Of a stretch of DNA of 57,699 nt, positions 24,416 through 36,399 are shown piece after piece. This DNA comes from Hypsibius dujardini (taxonomy: Eukaryota > Tardigrada > Eutardigrada > Parachela > Hypsibiidae). Below the pieces are notes generated by a model, which was given only the letters and a program-made list of their open reading frames with translations, did no database searches and was not told where the DNA came from. Numbering within the stretch: the stretch's first letter is position 1; each line of letters starts with the position of its first letter. Both the position numbers and the translations under genes were made by a program. The stretch is from NCBI GenBank assembly GCA_001579985.1, contig LRSR01010011.1, positions 1-57,699 of the forward strand, read 5' to 3'.

Positions 24416-26419
24416 AAATGATAAGTAGTGTTCATCCCTTGGTAGCTGCAAAACACTTGCCAAGCTTGAAAACGAGAGAAGCTTGAAAACGAGACAAGCT
24501 GTCCGCTGCAATACATATATTTCCAGAGCTGGAATAAATACTTTCATTCAGTAATAATTAAAGATGACGGCCCCCATTCCGTACGCCCAACACTCACTCC
24601 GCAATCATCCTCGCACTCATATAGTTAGGTCTTATTCTCACCATCGTGTGGTGACCTCTTTGCTGCTTTGAGATGTCTTTGAAATTGTGGCCCTGATCAG
24701 ATCCAATCTCTCCTCAACGGAACGCAACAACAGCAAAAGGACTCGGGAGAAACACAACAACCACGATTCCATTTTAATAACACTCAATATTTTGATGCCC
24801 ATGAGACAGAGTTTCCAAGTCTTCCATAATGACGTCGTGAGTTTGTTTTAGCGTTTTTGATAATTTTACACATGCCACCTACATTGTCCGCCTGTTTCGA
24901 ACAATATAAATAGATAATTGATTGTCAAACACTCATCTTTCACCCATAAATCAACTGCAACATGGACGCAAAGTTTATGGTTTTTCAAACTTGGCGATCC
25001 ACTCTAAATCCATTTACTCGACTAAAAATCTTGCATTTCATTGTTTAGTAGAAATATGTTTTCGGAGCACTTGAGCAGAATTCGGTTATATAATATCCAG
25101 GGTCCATCTAACTAGCCAAATCTCCAAGCATATTTCCGGTCGATAGCGTCATTTTTCCCGTCCCGCTAAATAAGAATGATCGAATCCCAGAGATGAAAAT
25201 CATTGATTAACAAATTGATGATTGATGGAAACTGGTTTGTATTTGCCGTGTCATAGTAAAGCAAATCATCTTGCTTCTTCAGGAAATATTGGAATAAGTG
25301 AAGGCGTGCATAAAAAGTACTGAATGCTGCCAGAAAAACATTTGTTCTGAAATGAGCATTGTTAATTAAGCAAAGCAAAACAGTTTTTAAAAAGTTCTCA
25401 TACGAGATTCGGAGTCATAAACTCCCTTCCAATCCATTAAATGGCCATCATCATGTCCTCCGAAAATATTTAAAGTCCCGTAATATTTGATATCCCCTAA
25501 TAAAGTCACCAGACTTTCCCCTAAAAATAATATACAATTTTAAATTATTATAAAGTTCAGCAATCAATTTCAAACCCGGATTTCTACAATTTTTGTGAGA
25601 TGCAGTTTAATCCCATCCCTCTAATAAAAATCATCAAGGTACTTCTTCTTTTCTGGGTCAGTTTTCATGTTTGATGGCCATCCGGAAGGTTTGATTTTCA
25701 TTGCCAGAAATGTATTGATACATTCTGCAAAGAGTTTTTCCTTAAACGCAGGATAGTGTCAAATTTTTAGAAATTTTCAACACTCGATATCCAAATGAAA
25801 TAGCTTTGTTCAATTCCATCGTTGTTCCGTTTTTTAGAAAAGTATGAAGATTTTTAGGTTATATGGTGAAGAATCCTCAAATAAGCAGATCTAGAATTAG
25901 TGGAAATGTCAGAAAAAATACTCAAAATGATTTCGCAGGGGTAATTGCTTGTAATTGTTGACATATGGATACTCTAAAAATACAAACATTAGTTAGTAAG
26001 GGACCAACATCCAAAATAATTATTCACAACTTACCGCTCACCACATCCATATACTGAATTCGTTCCCCGTCGTTACAGTGGTACTCCTATCGAGGATTGG
26101 CTCGAGCATTGGTTCACTCCCAAAGAGACTAGCTCTTGGTTTCCATCGCTCCTTTTTAAATGTTTTGTCTTCCTTGACGAGGACAATCATGCCAAGAACA
26201 CCCTTAAAACAAGCAAATGGGTTACATCTAGTTAACACAATCATCCCTTTAAAATTATTTGCCATAAAATTCAGTCTTTGCTTCCACACAAAATTCATCG
26301 GCAAAAAAAATTCCCGAAACGGTGCTCCAATTAAATTTGGAAAACGTCCTCACCCACTTGAAATTAACCCATTTTTGAGCGTTCACCAAACTGGAGCGCC
26401 ACTATTTATTTAAGTTTAA

Positions 26420-26990
26420 CCCTCTGAATGCCGGTCAGCTTACACTGGCTTAATTCTTCCTTCAAACTCCATTTCCTCATCGAGCATTTGCACTTTTTTG
26501 ATACGGTTTTTTGCTTTGATCCTCTAACAAAACCGTAAAATTTAAAGTAAAAACAACTTTTGAAAAAAACTTTCGGAAGTGGTGAGAACTCATTAAGCCA
26601 AACTTGGCTTAAACTTAAATGGTATGTATACTAACTTGCGGTACTTGCTGAAAAAAAAATTCCGGCCTTCGAAATTAAAAAGGGTCCTAGCCAACGACCA
26701 TACCAATGAAATCCAGTTGAAAATGAAATAAACAAGCAATCGAGAGCGGAATGAAAAAATTGAACTCACTAGGAAGATGTTTTGATTCCCTATTGGCAAA
26801 ATGTCAGCTGTTGTCAGGTTGTTGTGTGGAGGCGCAACAGCGCCGTCTGGCAGTACGGCACTAACTGAGCAGGAAAGTGCCAAATGAACCCTTGTCATGT
26901 TAACCATTCAAGTTAGGTACTTTCCCTATTTAAGCCAACTTTGGCTGACCCAGCACTACCCGTATACCTAAAACACCCGGCAACCAGAGG
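26420..26990. mobile_element. piggyBac-type MITE with TTAA target sites
   Basis: A 571-base element bounded by CCCTCTGAATGCCGG on the left and CCGGCAACCAGAGGG on the right (inverted, two mismatches), with TTAA immediately outside each end (26416-26419 and 26991-26994). TTAA flanks plus CCC-starting ends are the piggyBac signature. No transposase frame. Confidence 0.85.
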
Positions 26991-27142
26991 GTTAAGTTCA
27001 TTGAAAAGTCTTTCTCCCTGATATTCAACATCAGAATTCTGGATCCGTTAAAGATTGCTTATGGGGCTATTTCATTCTCCAAAATAATCCCTTATATAAC
27101 ATTTTCATTCTAGTCCTTCTTTATGGCAGGAGTTGCAGCAGT

Positions 27143-27831
27143 GGCAGGAGAAGTGGCGTCTGCAATCCTCCTGACGCAAACGAATTCCGTAAACCAACAA
27201 CACTGCATCGAATGTTACGTCATGCTATTAAAAAAAACGGAATAGGTGAAATTGTAGAACAGCCGAAAAGATTGATATTGAACCTGGTGTTAGGCCTCCG
27301 TCCCTACTAGGACGGAAGAACCTGAACATTCAAGCTTTTAGACTGAGTAAAAGGAGAAGAATAGTAGTAAGACTTTACTGGTAGAGGAGATTAGAGGGGA
27401 AAGAAAGGAACTATCCCAAACTACTGTAGAACATACGCTTGTATAGTCAGGGATAAAGAATAGTTCCTGATCTAGTGTACTAGTTCCTGCCGACATGACG
27501 GAATTATGTACATAATGATAGCTGAGTAAGTACATTATAGAATGTGAGGGTAGATAGGAATGAGTTAACTAGGTAGATAGACTATACCATTAGTACGTGA
27601 TGGTTACCTGTTGGGTACCACCCAACAGTGGACACCGCATCGGCTGCAGTCATCAAAAACCAGGCGGATGGCACTGTCAACCTAGTCGTTGTCGTGTTTC
27701 GGAGCGTTGGAGGAACCTGTTTTACCGTTGTTATTGTTCTCATCATTTGCGTGAAACGTTGTTGTAAGTGCAAGCACAAAAATGTTTTTGGTTACTCACG
27801 TATTGATAAATTCTTGAACAAATCTATTTAG
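27143..27831 (+). pseudogene. Small single-pass membrane protein gene split by an LTR
   Basis: An acceptor-like CTTTATGGCAG at 27142 is followed by an open frame with two cysteines that runs to ...VEQPKRLILNL at 27287. The LTR at 27288-27627 then interrupts it. The frame resumes at 27628 with DTASAAVIKNQADG and a membrane segment LVVVVFRSVGGTCFTVVIVL, followed by a basic, Cys-rich tail (VKRCCKCKHK) to a stop at 27831. A donor-like GTAAGT overlaps the tail. The membrane segment aligns with the gene at 41824-42611 (minus): ADGTVNLVVVV.RSVGG against ASGIVYLVVIC.SVGG, and the QP...L motif matches across the LTR junction. So the LTR sits inside the coding region. Function unknown. Confidence 0.5.
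27288..27627 (-). mobile_element. Solo LTR, copy 2, minus orientation
   Basis: A 340-base TGTTAGG...CCCAACA element, the reverse complement of the LTR at 29475-29805. Flanking 4-mers are CTGG and GTGG, three of four matching. No internal retrotransposon sequence adjoins it, so it is a solo LTR. Confidence 0.85.
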
Positions 27832-29109
27832 ATAAAAGACAACAGGACGACATCGCTGAATCGGATAATGCTTCGATTCAAGTTTAATATCATTTTAAAA
27901 TTTTTGTGCGCGACTTTGTTTCTGCTTATTTATTAGTGTTTAGGGAGAATTTTCTCTTTATCTCTCATAAAGACTGCAAGCACCAAGAATTTTTTTTCTG
28001 TGATTTGGTTTGCATTTGCTTTATAATGTTGCTAATAGTTGTTTTCAGCGGCGTTGACTTAATGATAAACGATTCACCTTTGTTGAGCTGTATGTGATTG
28101 TGAATACATGTAAACCCTTGAACAAACGGTTAGAAGCTCGTGCAAACAAGATCACGCTGTGAAAGAGTCAACTTAAGTGACCACAATAAAAGTGATATTG
28201 CTGAACAGACGTACAAATGCTCAAGCTAAATTTAAAACGCGCCAACGTGCAAATAAACGGATAACCAGTTAGATGAACGGTCAATTTGATGGTCACGTTT
28301 AACGTCTGGCTGAATGGAAAGACAGATTTAGAAGCTGGAGGGTATCAGTAAGCTGTCAGAGAGATAGTCGTTTGGATGGATGGGCAAGCCACTGGGCGGT
28401 CAAAGGGTCAGCTTGATCAGTTTGGTCGCGGTAGGATGCATAGGCTTCCGAACGGTCCAATAGATGAATGGTGAAGCAATTGTGGGTTCATACATTCAAA
28501 TGAATGGATGGGTGGACGGACGGACGGCGATGGACCGTTAACAATAACTGTTATGGTAACCTACACTTATGAGTACAAATCGAACACAAGCGGAAGAAAA
28601 TATTATTTTAAGGCCGAAATAACATTATTGATTCTTGAGCTCCAGAACAACTCCAGCAAATATCATTATAAAGAGAGCGTGTGTATTAGATAAGACGAGT
28701 AGAGTATGAGTACGTGAATCTGACTCACCACAATCACCACAACCAATCACAACAAATTACACGTACGAACAAAGTATTTCTCTTCGTAATTTTGATGTCC
28801 AAATCAAACGGTACAAAACAGAATCACAATAGTATAAAAAAACCAGTATCAGAAAGGTATGAAGCCGTTGCGGAGGCCGTGGCCACTATCAACAGGAGAC
28901 GCTTGAAGACACCGTAAAATTTTTTTTCGTGGTGGTGAGTCGAGCATCCTCAATTTCCTCCCGCAAATCCGGGTCCTTGTCCTTCATCGAGACAGCCCAC
29001 TGCGTATTATCATCGGCTGTTATTCAGCCGGAGTTAAGGGCAGGTGAAACAACGTCAATCGCTTAACATGAACCACAAAATGATTTTTCTCTTCTTCTTA
29101 AATCAAATG
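27832..29109. other. Stretch without a recognisable gene
   Basis: No supported exon. 28260-28530 contains degenerate GATGGATG-like and GGACGGAC-like short repeats. Confidence 0.5.
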
Positions 29110-30400
29110 GACTCAATTTTTCAGTTAATTTTTGATCTCCGACAAATTATGTGATATGGACCAAAATAATGGCACGCTAGTTTGGGCGATAACGCGACAA
29201 GGGTAACGGATGTGAACAACAACACGAGATTGCGAACCATGAACTCACGACGTTTACGTTATTGATTTTCAGACAGCACAAAGCCTGACTGAATCTTCAT
29301 GATGTTGTCACGCGCCACATCAGCAGCAATTCGCACACGTGCTACGAGCGCCTTAGTATATGTACTATAATTAGACACATAATGAAGCGGAAGAGCACCC
29401 AGCTGTGCATCAGTGACTGACCGATATTCCCAACCATAAAAGATGTAGAACGGTGTAAATTCTGCCGATGCCTGTGTTGGGTGGTACCCAACAAATACGC
29501 AAGACTTACTAATAGTACAGTCTATCTACCCAGTTTACCCATTCCTATCTACCTTCACATTCTATAATATACTTACTCAGCTATTATCACGTACATAGTT
29601 CTGCCATGTCGGCAGGAACTAGTAAGTTAGATAAGGAACTATTCTTTATTCCTGACTATATAAGCGTGTGTTCTAGAGTAATCTAGAGCAGTTCCTTCCT
29701 TTCTTCTTTTAACAGTAAAGTCTTCTCTCAATTCTTCTCCTATTATTCAGTCTATTAGCTTGTATGTTCAGGTTTTTTCGTCCTAGTAGGGACGGAGGCC
29801 TAACACCTGCTTACTTGGAATACACGCCGAAGTAACACTCAACATGACAGCCAAAACATTATTATATGACTTGTTTAACCCATTGCACGCAGGATTATAC
29901 GCATTTATGTCGACGTGTCTCACTTGAAAAACATTCAAAATTTCTTGGGTAACCGCGGCCATGAACGGTCCACCTTGGTTAGAAACCATTCGACGTGGAG
30001 CACTATGGCGCAAAATCACATTCTGAACAATGAAATTTGCAACAGCTATTGCGGTTTGGGTAGGGACGACTTTTGTATCGATCTACTTGGTTAAATAGTC
30101 GTACACACAATAATGTAGAGATTACTCTTTGAGCTTTTTGGTAGGAGTTCAAAAACATCAATCCCAATCATCTCAAAAGCCTGTCCCACCAGAATAGGTC
30201 AATCGTACTTCCTGGTTTGACTCTACGCAGCTTTCGCATTGGACACTGAATACAACCCTGTACATACTTGCGTATATGTTGCAACATGCGGGACTAGTAG
30301 TATCTATTACGAATACGCTGATACGTACGCCAAAATCCTAGATGGACTGAAATCCGCTCATCATGACATGCGTACAACACATTCTTACGCATTTGTTGGG
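29110..30400 (-). pseudogene. Degenerate Ty3/gypsy integrase, split by an LTR
   Basis: Minus-strand retrotransposon relic. From the right: a zinc-binding remnant (KYVQGCIQCPMRK), the integrase core start (MIGIDVFELLPKSSKSNLYI), then APRRMVSNQGGPF and YNPACNGLNKS, then the LTR insertion at 29475-29805, then AEFTPFYIFYGWEYR and a GPY/F-type C-terminal module (KLACHYFGPYHI). The order fits a gypsy-type integrase. It has in-frame stops and frame changes. The second catalytic Asp is replaced (SNQG) and the expected Glu after NGL is missing, so it is inactive. I see no reverse transcriptase or partner LTR nearby. Confidence 0.8.
29475..29805 (+). mobile_element. Solo LTR, copy 3, with 4-base target duplication
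   Basis: A 331-base LTR with TGTTGGG...CCTAACA ends, flanked by CCTG at 29471-29474 and 29806-29809. It is inserted in the integrase relic, so it is younger than that element and belongs to a different retrotransposon. Absence of internal sequence implies LTR-LTR recombination. Confidence 0.9.
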
Positions 30401-30599
30401 CACAACCAACATGTACTGGACATCACCATGGACCAGAATATTTATATATATATTCGATACAGTAGAATTACGGCCTGACTTGCAGACAGATAAGAGCATT
30501 CTGCGGAAATTCGACAGGTTAAGCAACTGCGTACACTCAAGGCTACTCGAAGGGAGTACAAACAACAAATACCAGACTTCTTTGTGGTGACCTAAACCT

Positions 30600-30900
30600 T
30601 GATAGATGTCACCATCGACCTGTCCGTCACGTCTGGAGACGAAAGAAATTTGTCACTTCTCTGTCACCACTCAGCCGTCTGTCATTTTTGAATCAAGATA
30701 TGACCGTTCGTCATTTTCAGGTTCCCATTAAACCGTCCGTCAAGATTAGGGTCACCCCTCAGGCATCCGTCAGGATTTGAGTATCCCCTAAGCTGTTTGG
30801 CATTTGTTCAGTCATCGCTAAGCCGTCCTTCAAGTAGATTGTTACCGATTAGTCATTCTTCACGATTTGGATTACCAGCGAGCCATGCGTCTATTTTGGC
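30600..30900. repeat. Degenerate ~30-base tandem repeat
   Basis: Repeated phrases of the kind CCCTAAGCCGTCCGTCA..ATT.GGGTCACC recur about every 30 bases with heavy divergence, roughly ten units. An old minisatellite; no coding sense. Confidence 0.65.
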
Positions 30901-33900
30901 TCACTAATAAGCTGTTGATTTTTCCCGCTTCAAAGAATCATGAAATATTGGCGCAACCAGGTTCTCATTTCTATTTCACAAGTTATTATAGGCGTTTCAC
31001 TTCATCGCGGCGTAAGGCGTGCTGAAGCGCTATACTGGTTTACAAGTTTAAAATAATAAATTAAAATAAATCAGAAGCCCATTCATTTAACTTAGTAATA
31101 AAGCAATACCACAAATCAGGTGACAACTTTTTGTTAGGGTATGAAGTATAGCCGAGGCGTCCGGACAGGGGCGAAGAAGGCCATACGTTGACTTGATAAA
31201 ACGACGCAATACTCTGGCTCATTTTGCCTCGTCCTTTCTCCCTTTTTTTCTCTCATTCATCAATCCATTTATTGATCCCGTTCATTCATTCTTCATTGGA
31301 GCTGAGCCATACTGCGCCCATGGACAGAAGTTGAATGACTTGACTATTTGGGATAAACAATATTTGGAACGAGCTTCTTGCACACATGAAGGAAGGGCGA
31401 GGCGGTTCAGACTGACCAAATTTCTTTCAGGCAAACTTACTTCGATGCTTATTTGTTGGTGTACAACGAAAAGAAAAAAATGGCGGTGCCTAATTTTCAG
31501 TCAGATCCGTTTTCATTGCCAGTTGACCGTACTGGCAACTCTCAGAGCCTCTGCCAAGCATTTCTTTGGCTTTGTCAATTACTGCTTTGGCGAACATTGT
31601 TTATTTTCAAGTGAGAGTGCAAGCTGAGTTGAGTTGCTATGATAAAACATAAGATAATACGCCGAACGCTTGCCACAAATGTATGTATGTTTTTTCTGGT
31701 TCGTTTTATTTACTAGACATTTGTCGAAATATCATTAATGGACATTTTTTTGCTATACAGCTGCATTTGCAACAGCTTTTTCAAGGTGCCATTCTCAAAC
31801 AATCGAGAAAAAAAAATATTCAATGGAACTATTGAAAAATCCAGCAATAATTTTTCCCCCTCATGGTCATTCATTAAGACAATAGGGTGGTCTAGGTTTA
31901 CACCAAAAGAGGGTGGTCCGACTTACCGCCGAAAGCTGTTGCAAACGCAGCTGTATCCACGAACGCAAACCTACTTGATTGTGCGTTTAAAATTTCACCT
32001 AAGCCGGTTTCTCGTGGCTTGAATGAGATTTTTTCCAATCACAAACAATTTTCATTCTGTTACTGTCACCGTATTATACTAGCGTCTGTTCACTTCACTA
32101 CGGCCTCACATTACTAGTGTTTCGAGTTCCACCGAAGGCGTATCTGTATCCCGACTACCAGCACGTTATTCCCTTCATAGCTTTCAAGCATAGAAAATCG
32201 AATAGAAAAACACCCATCCTTATACTCATACACTGACCACACTTGAATATCAGAACAGCAAACAAGGAAGATTTCAAAAAATTCGTGAAAAAAATTACAA
32301 GGAATAAATTGGTATTTTCTAGATGTACAAGTGAAATCTTGCGACGATTACAACATGCCGAGAAATCATTCAAGAATTTGCAAATTGTTATCAACGTCGA
32401 GCAATCATTTTGCACTTTAGGAGAGATCAGACGGAGAGGGTGGATAAAGGGAAGAGTAAAAAAATGTCACAATTTTTTCCGCAAAATGACTCATGCTTCC
32501 CAATGTGACCTGAAGTGTATGGTAAACATTTTACAAGCAGTCGTTTATATAACTCTGTTTCGTTATATATTTGTTTGTCTGACGTCAAATTTTTGCATTT
32601 CCGAAGGATAAATCAATTTACGGACGACCGATGTGTCGTATCTACCGACCCATTTACTAGCCGTTGTCTTACTGGCCGAGCAGACAATCAATCATTGTAA
32701 AATAAATTAAAACCGTGTCACATCTCCCAGATCACTAGTGCAAAAAAAGTTGGTTTCTACTGTCTACGGAATTTAGCACAATATGCATTAACTTATCTCC
32801 AAAAAAGACGTCGACGGAACATTTCAACGCATATTTACGCCTAAAAATCGAAGTCGTTTAGCCACACCGAATTGTGTGCCCTAAAACAACCACATCACCC
32901 GCGTTGTCTTATTTTCCATATGATCCATCCAATTTTAGCAAACCACCATCTAATAGGACAAGAGCTATTTCCTGAGGGACGTGACGTGCTTGTACTGAAA
33001 TTTGTATTGATGGGTTGAATAGTCCCATTGAAAATGCATTTGCTGCGCAGAGTTACAGGTTCTTTCACAAATACAGACAACGAATTATTGGAAGTCATTG
33101 AAATATTTAGTTTTTAAACGGGTTGTGATTTACTTCCTGTTTCATTGCGAAAAAATGGATGCCAGCGATGTTGGTTTTTAAAAAAAACTGATAGCGATGT
33201 TAAAATGCTCAGTAAGTCGTGATTTATTCTGGTTCTGATAATTTTGCTTATTTGCTATATTTGGTTATTAGAATATTCATGTGACAATTAAATATTTCAA
33301 TTAATGAGTTTATGGTAATAGGTAGCTAAACGTACCTTTTATCTTCTATCCACATTTTTGTGCATGTGAGATTTGCATAACTTACAGAGAGGGGAATGGG
33401 GAAGGAGTCGTTTCCGATTCCCCATAGCCTATTGGACAAAGATCAGCTAATTTAATGGACTCTGCATAGGTCACCATGGTCATCGATAGGCATTTTTTAA
33501 CCAGCCGTGGGTAGCAATTGGACAAGTCAGGGAGAATATTCCGCGCGGTACGTGAGCAATAGTAATCCCGCGTTTTTTATCTCGATGATATTCTAAATGA
33601 CGCTTTTGTCTTAGTAACCGTCAAACAGACGATGACATACTTAAAGGATTCGAAGATTCCAGCGAAGGCCATGATGGCGATGAATGACCAATGAAGCCAG
33701 TGGCTTCACACAAGAATAAGTTTTGGATCTTTTGCGGATCGGGCGCGGACATACATCGCTGACCTGGAAGCAGTCGGAGAAACGGAAAGAAAGCTGGTGG
33801 TTTTGCCGGGAAATTATGGAGTTAGTCAGGTTGACGGACGGTGATCAATTCAGCAACGACATTACCTCAGACAAAATCACACAAAGTGGTCAACCGGGTA

Positions 33901-34689
33901 ACGGTAACGTAGTAGGCGAAAACAACGCCAGCAGAAAAGTGAGCGACGGAATCACTGACGGTCAATCTGATGGAGGATAAGTGGATCCATGGATACAGAG
34001 GCGACCCTTACAACCGAAAAAACGGCCGAGATTCAAAAGGAAAAGAGGGATGAGAAAGGATGGTGCACGAACAAAATTTGCGAATGTAATTGCGATGTGT
34101 GTAGGATTGAAGGGGGGGGGTGTTCGTTCGTTCGAAAGCCAAACGCAAGCGCGAATTACCGAAACATTTTGCGTTGCGGGACCGCCTGTTTATGCAGACA
34201 AAACCAAACTTCGAACATTTCTTTTGAGAGAAACGAAAGCGGAAACATCATAACCACCCCACAGCGTAGAGTAATGAGTAATGGGTATGAGTATAGAGTA
34301 ATTTAATATCTGTCTTTTGGTCAATTAAATTTTTATTTATACCATCATGGACCATCTGGGCCGGCATTTTTCAATCTCTGTACGTGGCTTGAAATTGTTA
34401 ATCGGGATTGACGAGACAGCTAATCAGAAAGCCGTTTATATTTGCCCTAAGGAGAAAACGGTCCGCAAAAAGGGTTAGACACTTTGTTAGGGCAGTGCCC
34501 CGCAAAGCATACCCCACTACATATTTGTATATGTTATGATTGGATGATGGAGTGTTTTTGTGTATTCTTATGGTGAACGCTCGAGCTCTCCACCTGCAAC
34601 TTGATTTGTACACCTATTTTTTGCTGTGAAAATCTTCTTTTTTCGTTTTACACGTTTAAAAAACGTCGCCTGGAGTTGTTTCACGTTGG
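30901..34689. other. Long stretch without a recognisable gene
   Basis: Several moderate open frames exist (around 31193, 32243, 33723 and 33989) but none has family similarity or good splice-site support. The frame at 33989-34306 has a small cysteine cluster (CECNCDVC) and a G-homopolymer run; I do not claim it as a gene. Confidence 0.45.
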
Positions 34690-35160
34690 TTCCAGTTGCC
34701 CAACGTTGCCCAATACTATGGAAAGTTGCCGGGCGTTATAACGTTCAAAGTAATCCGTCGCTGGTTGACGGTGCCCCGCGTTACTCCACGTTGGGCAACA
34801 TTGCCCTACGTTTGCAAACGTTGCCTGACATTGATTGACGTTGCCTTACGTTGGTGGACGTTGCTGAACGTTGCTGAACATCGCCCTCCGTTGGTGGAAG
34901 TTGCTCAACCTTGCTCAACGTTGCTCAGTGTTGCCCTACGTAGCTCAACGTTGCTCACTGTTTCGGTATGTTGCTCAACGTTAATAAATTTTGCTCTGAA
35001 TTGCTCAGCTTTGCCCCTTGTTGGTGGACATTGCTCAACGTTGCTCAATGTTGCCCTAGGTTGCTTAACGTTACCCTACGTTGCTTAACGTTAACCTATA
35101 TTGGTGGACGTTGCTCAAATTTGCACCACGGTGGTAGACGTTACCCAACGAACTCCAACC
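34690..35160. repeat. 10-base minisatellite (ACGTTGCTCA)
   Basis: About 45 degenerate copies of a 10-base unit, ACGTTGCTCA / ACGTTGCCCT / ACGTTGGTGG. The unit is not a multiple of three, so each frame cycles through related peptides; the 130-codon open frame here is a by-product of the repeat. Confidence 0.9.
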
Positions 35161-35178
35161 AAAACGTTACTCGATCAA

Positions 35179-35294
35179 CAATCAACCATGATGAACAGCA
35201 CATAGCTTTTAATCAAGTAATCAATTGACTTGCTACTGTATGCCGTCAATTGATTGCTTCGATGGAAACCATGTGCTGTTCATTTGGTTGATTG
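35179..35294. mobile_element. Short foldback element
   Basis: CAATCAACCA..ATGAACAGCACAT on the left is matched in reverse by ATGTGCTGTTCAT..GGTTGATTG on the right, with an inner pair AATCAATTGAC/GTCAATTGATT. It would form a 116-base hairpin. Confidence 0.7.
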
Positions 35295-35636
35295 TTTACT
35301 GACTAACTTTTTGCTTGCAGTTTGAGTGACAAAAAATACGTTATTCAACAACCGAAAAACAGCCTGAACAAATTGCAATCAAGCAATCAGTCGACGGTAC
35401 ACAGCAGCAAGTCTGTTGAGACAATTGACAGCTCTAAAATTTCACCGAAAAAATGTTTATTTTATTTGACAGGCGAAATATATTTTTAAATTCACTAATA
35501 AATTAAGCATAAATAAAAAATTATTCTAGAACGGTTCTGAATTTGACTGATGAAAACTTCTTAGAATATCGAGTCATCCAGCCATTGGTCATATTCAGAA
35601 AAATATTACAAGTATATTTTTTCACCAAAAAGAACT

Positions 35637-36174
35637 TCAAATCCAGATCCTCATTTCTTTCATTTCAGTATAAGTCGTGAACATAATCAACCCAGGGGGG
35701 GGGGGGTCATCCTCCGGGAACATTCTTTCAATCCAAGATAAATCAACTTCCTCCAGCATTTCCGCGCTAAGTAGTCCCATGAGGTCATCTTGCAAGCCAT
35801 CATCCATTGCGTCGATCAACAAAAAATACCATATCTACTCGGAAAAGACTTCATCTGGTCTACAAACATCTGCTCCAGCCGAGGACACAGCTGCGGGGTG
35901 GGTTGCAACAGCAGTCCTTCCGGGGTTCGTTGAAACGGCAACGGCCTGTCTTTCTGACTGTCGTTCATTTCCGACTCCAAAGAGGCGTGTGCTTCAGTGG
36001 GCAATCTACCGGTGGATCGCGTTGCTTACCACATGATAATAATGGTTGCGATAAGTTGATACTGGTTCGTGTAGCAGGAATGAGACTAGTGTGTTTCGCA
36101 TCAGACATTAGTTTGATTGTCGATTCATCTGGTTCAAGCAAGCTGTGGCTGATCATGGAGCTACGCACAGCCAA
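35637..36174 (-). pseudogene. Unrecognised acidic candidate frame with apparent frameshift
   Basis: Two overlapping minus-strand frames make protein-like sequence: a Gln/Pro/Leu-rich part ending in PSRYGIF, and an acidic part (residues like MDDGLQDDLMGLL and DLSWIERMFPEDD) to a stop at 35637. They meet at a run of six T near 35825, where a one-base shift would join them. No family recognised. It may be a broken gene or chance. Confidence 0.25.
35690..35707. repeat. G homopolymer run
   Basis: A CCC followed by about twelve G, inside the candidate acidic frame, which on the minus strand reads as prolines. Length may be unreliable in sequencing. Confidence 0.7.
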
Positions 36175-36399
36175 TTTACATCAACGCTCGACTGTGCCGT
36201 TTCGGGAATCATTTAACTACGACGGAAGGCAATTGATGACTGCCGATGGTTACCAGAAGTGTTCGTCCTTTGTCGCTTGATTTTTTTGCGGAATTCACTT
36301 TCTGAGAGCCAGATGTCTTGATGTCGAATACGGTGGCGGCTAAATCGGCCAGCAGTGCTAATCTAGCAGAATGCAAGTGTTAAACACTAACCTCCAGAA

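Larger units (their letters stand above)
23024..27119. other. Mostly non-coding AT-rich stretch
   Basis: Contains a 12-base triplicate (GAATCAGAAAAC) at ~23449-23484, a doubtful minus-strand exon near 24182-24415, and a piggyBac-type element at 26420-26990. I see no other gene. Confidence 0.5.

Noticed and set aside
23890-24516. 208-codon minus-strand open frame
   Set aside because: No family similarity; composition changes along it and a good splice donor cuts it at about 24190. Only the upstream part was kept, as a weak candidate exon.
29783-30019. Intact retrotransposon or virus-like gene
   Set aside because: Only integrase fragments remain, with stops, frame changes and lost catalytic residues.
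32243-32611. 122-codon basic open frame
   Set aside because: Begins with TTG rather than ATG, no splice support, no similarity, AT-rich surroundings.
34696-35088. 130-codon open frame
   Set aside because: Fully explained by the 10-base minisatellite, whose unit contains no stop in the relevant frames.
35807-36280. 157-codon plus-strand frame
   Set aside because: No similarity, no clear start context, and it overlaps better minus-strand candidates that are themselves weak.
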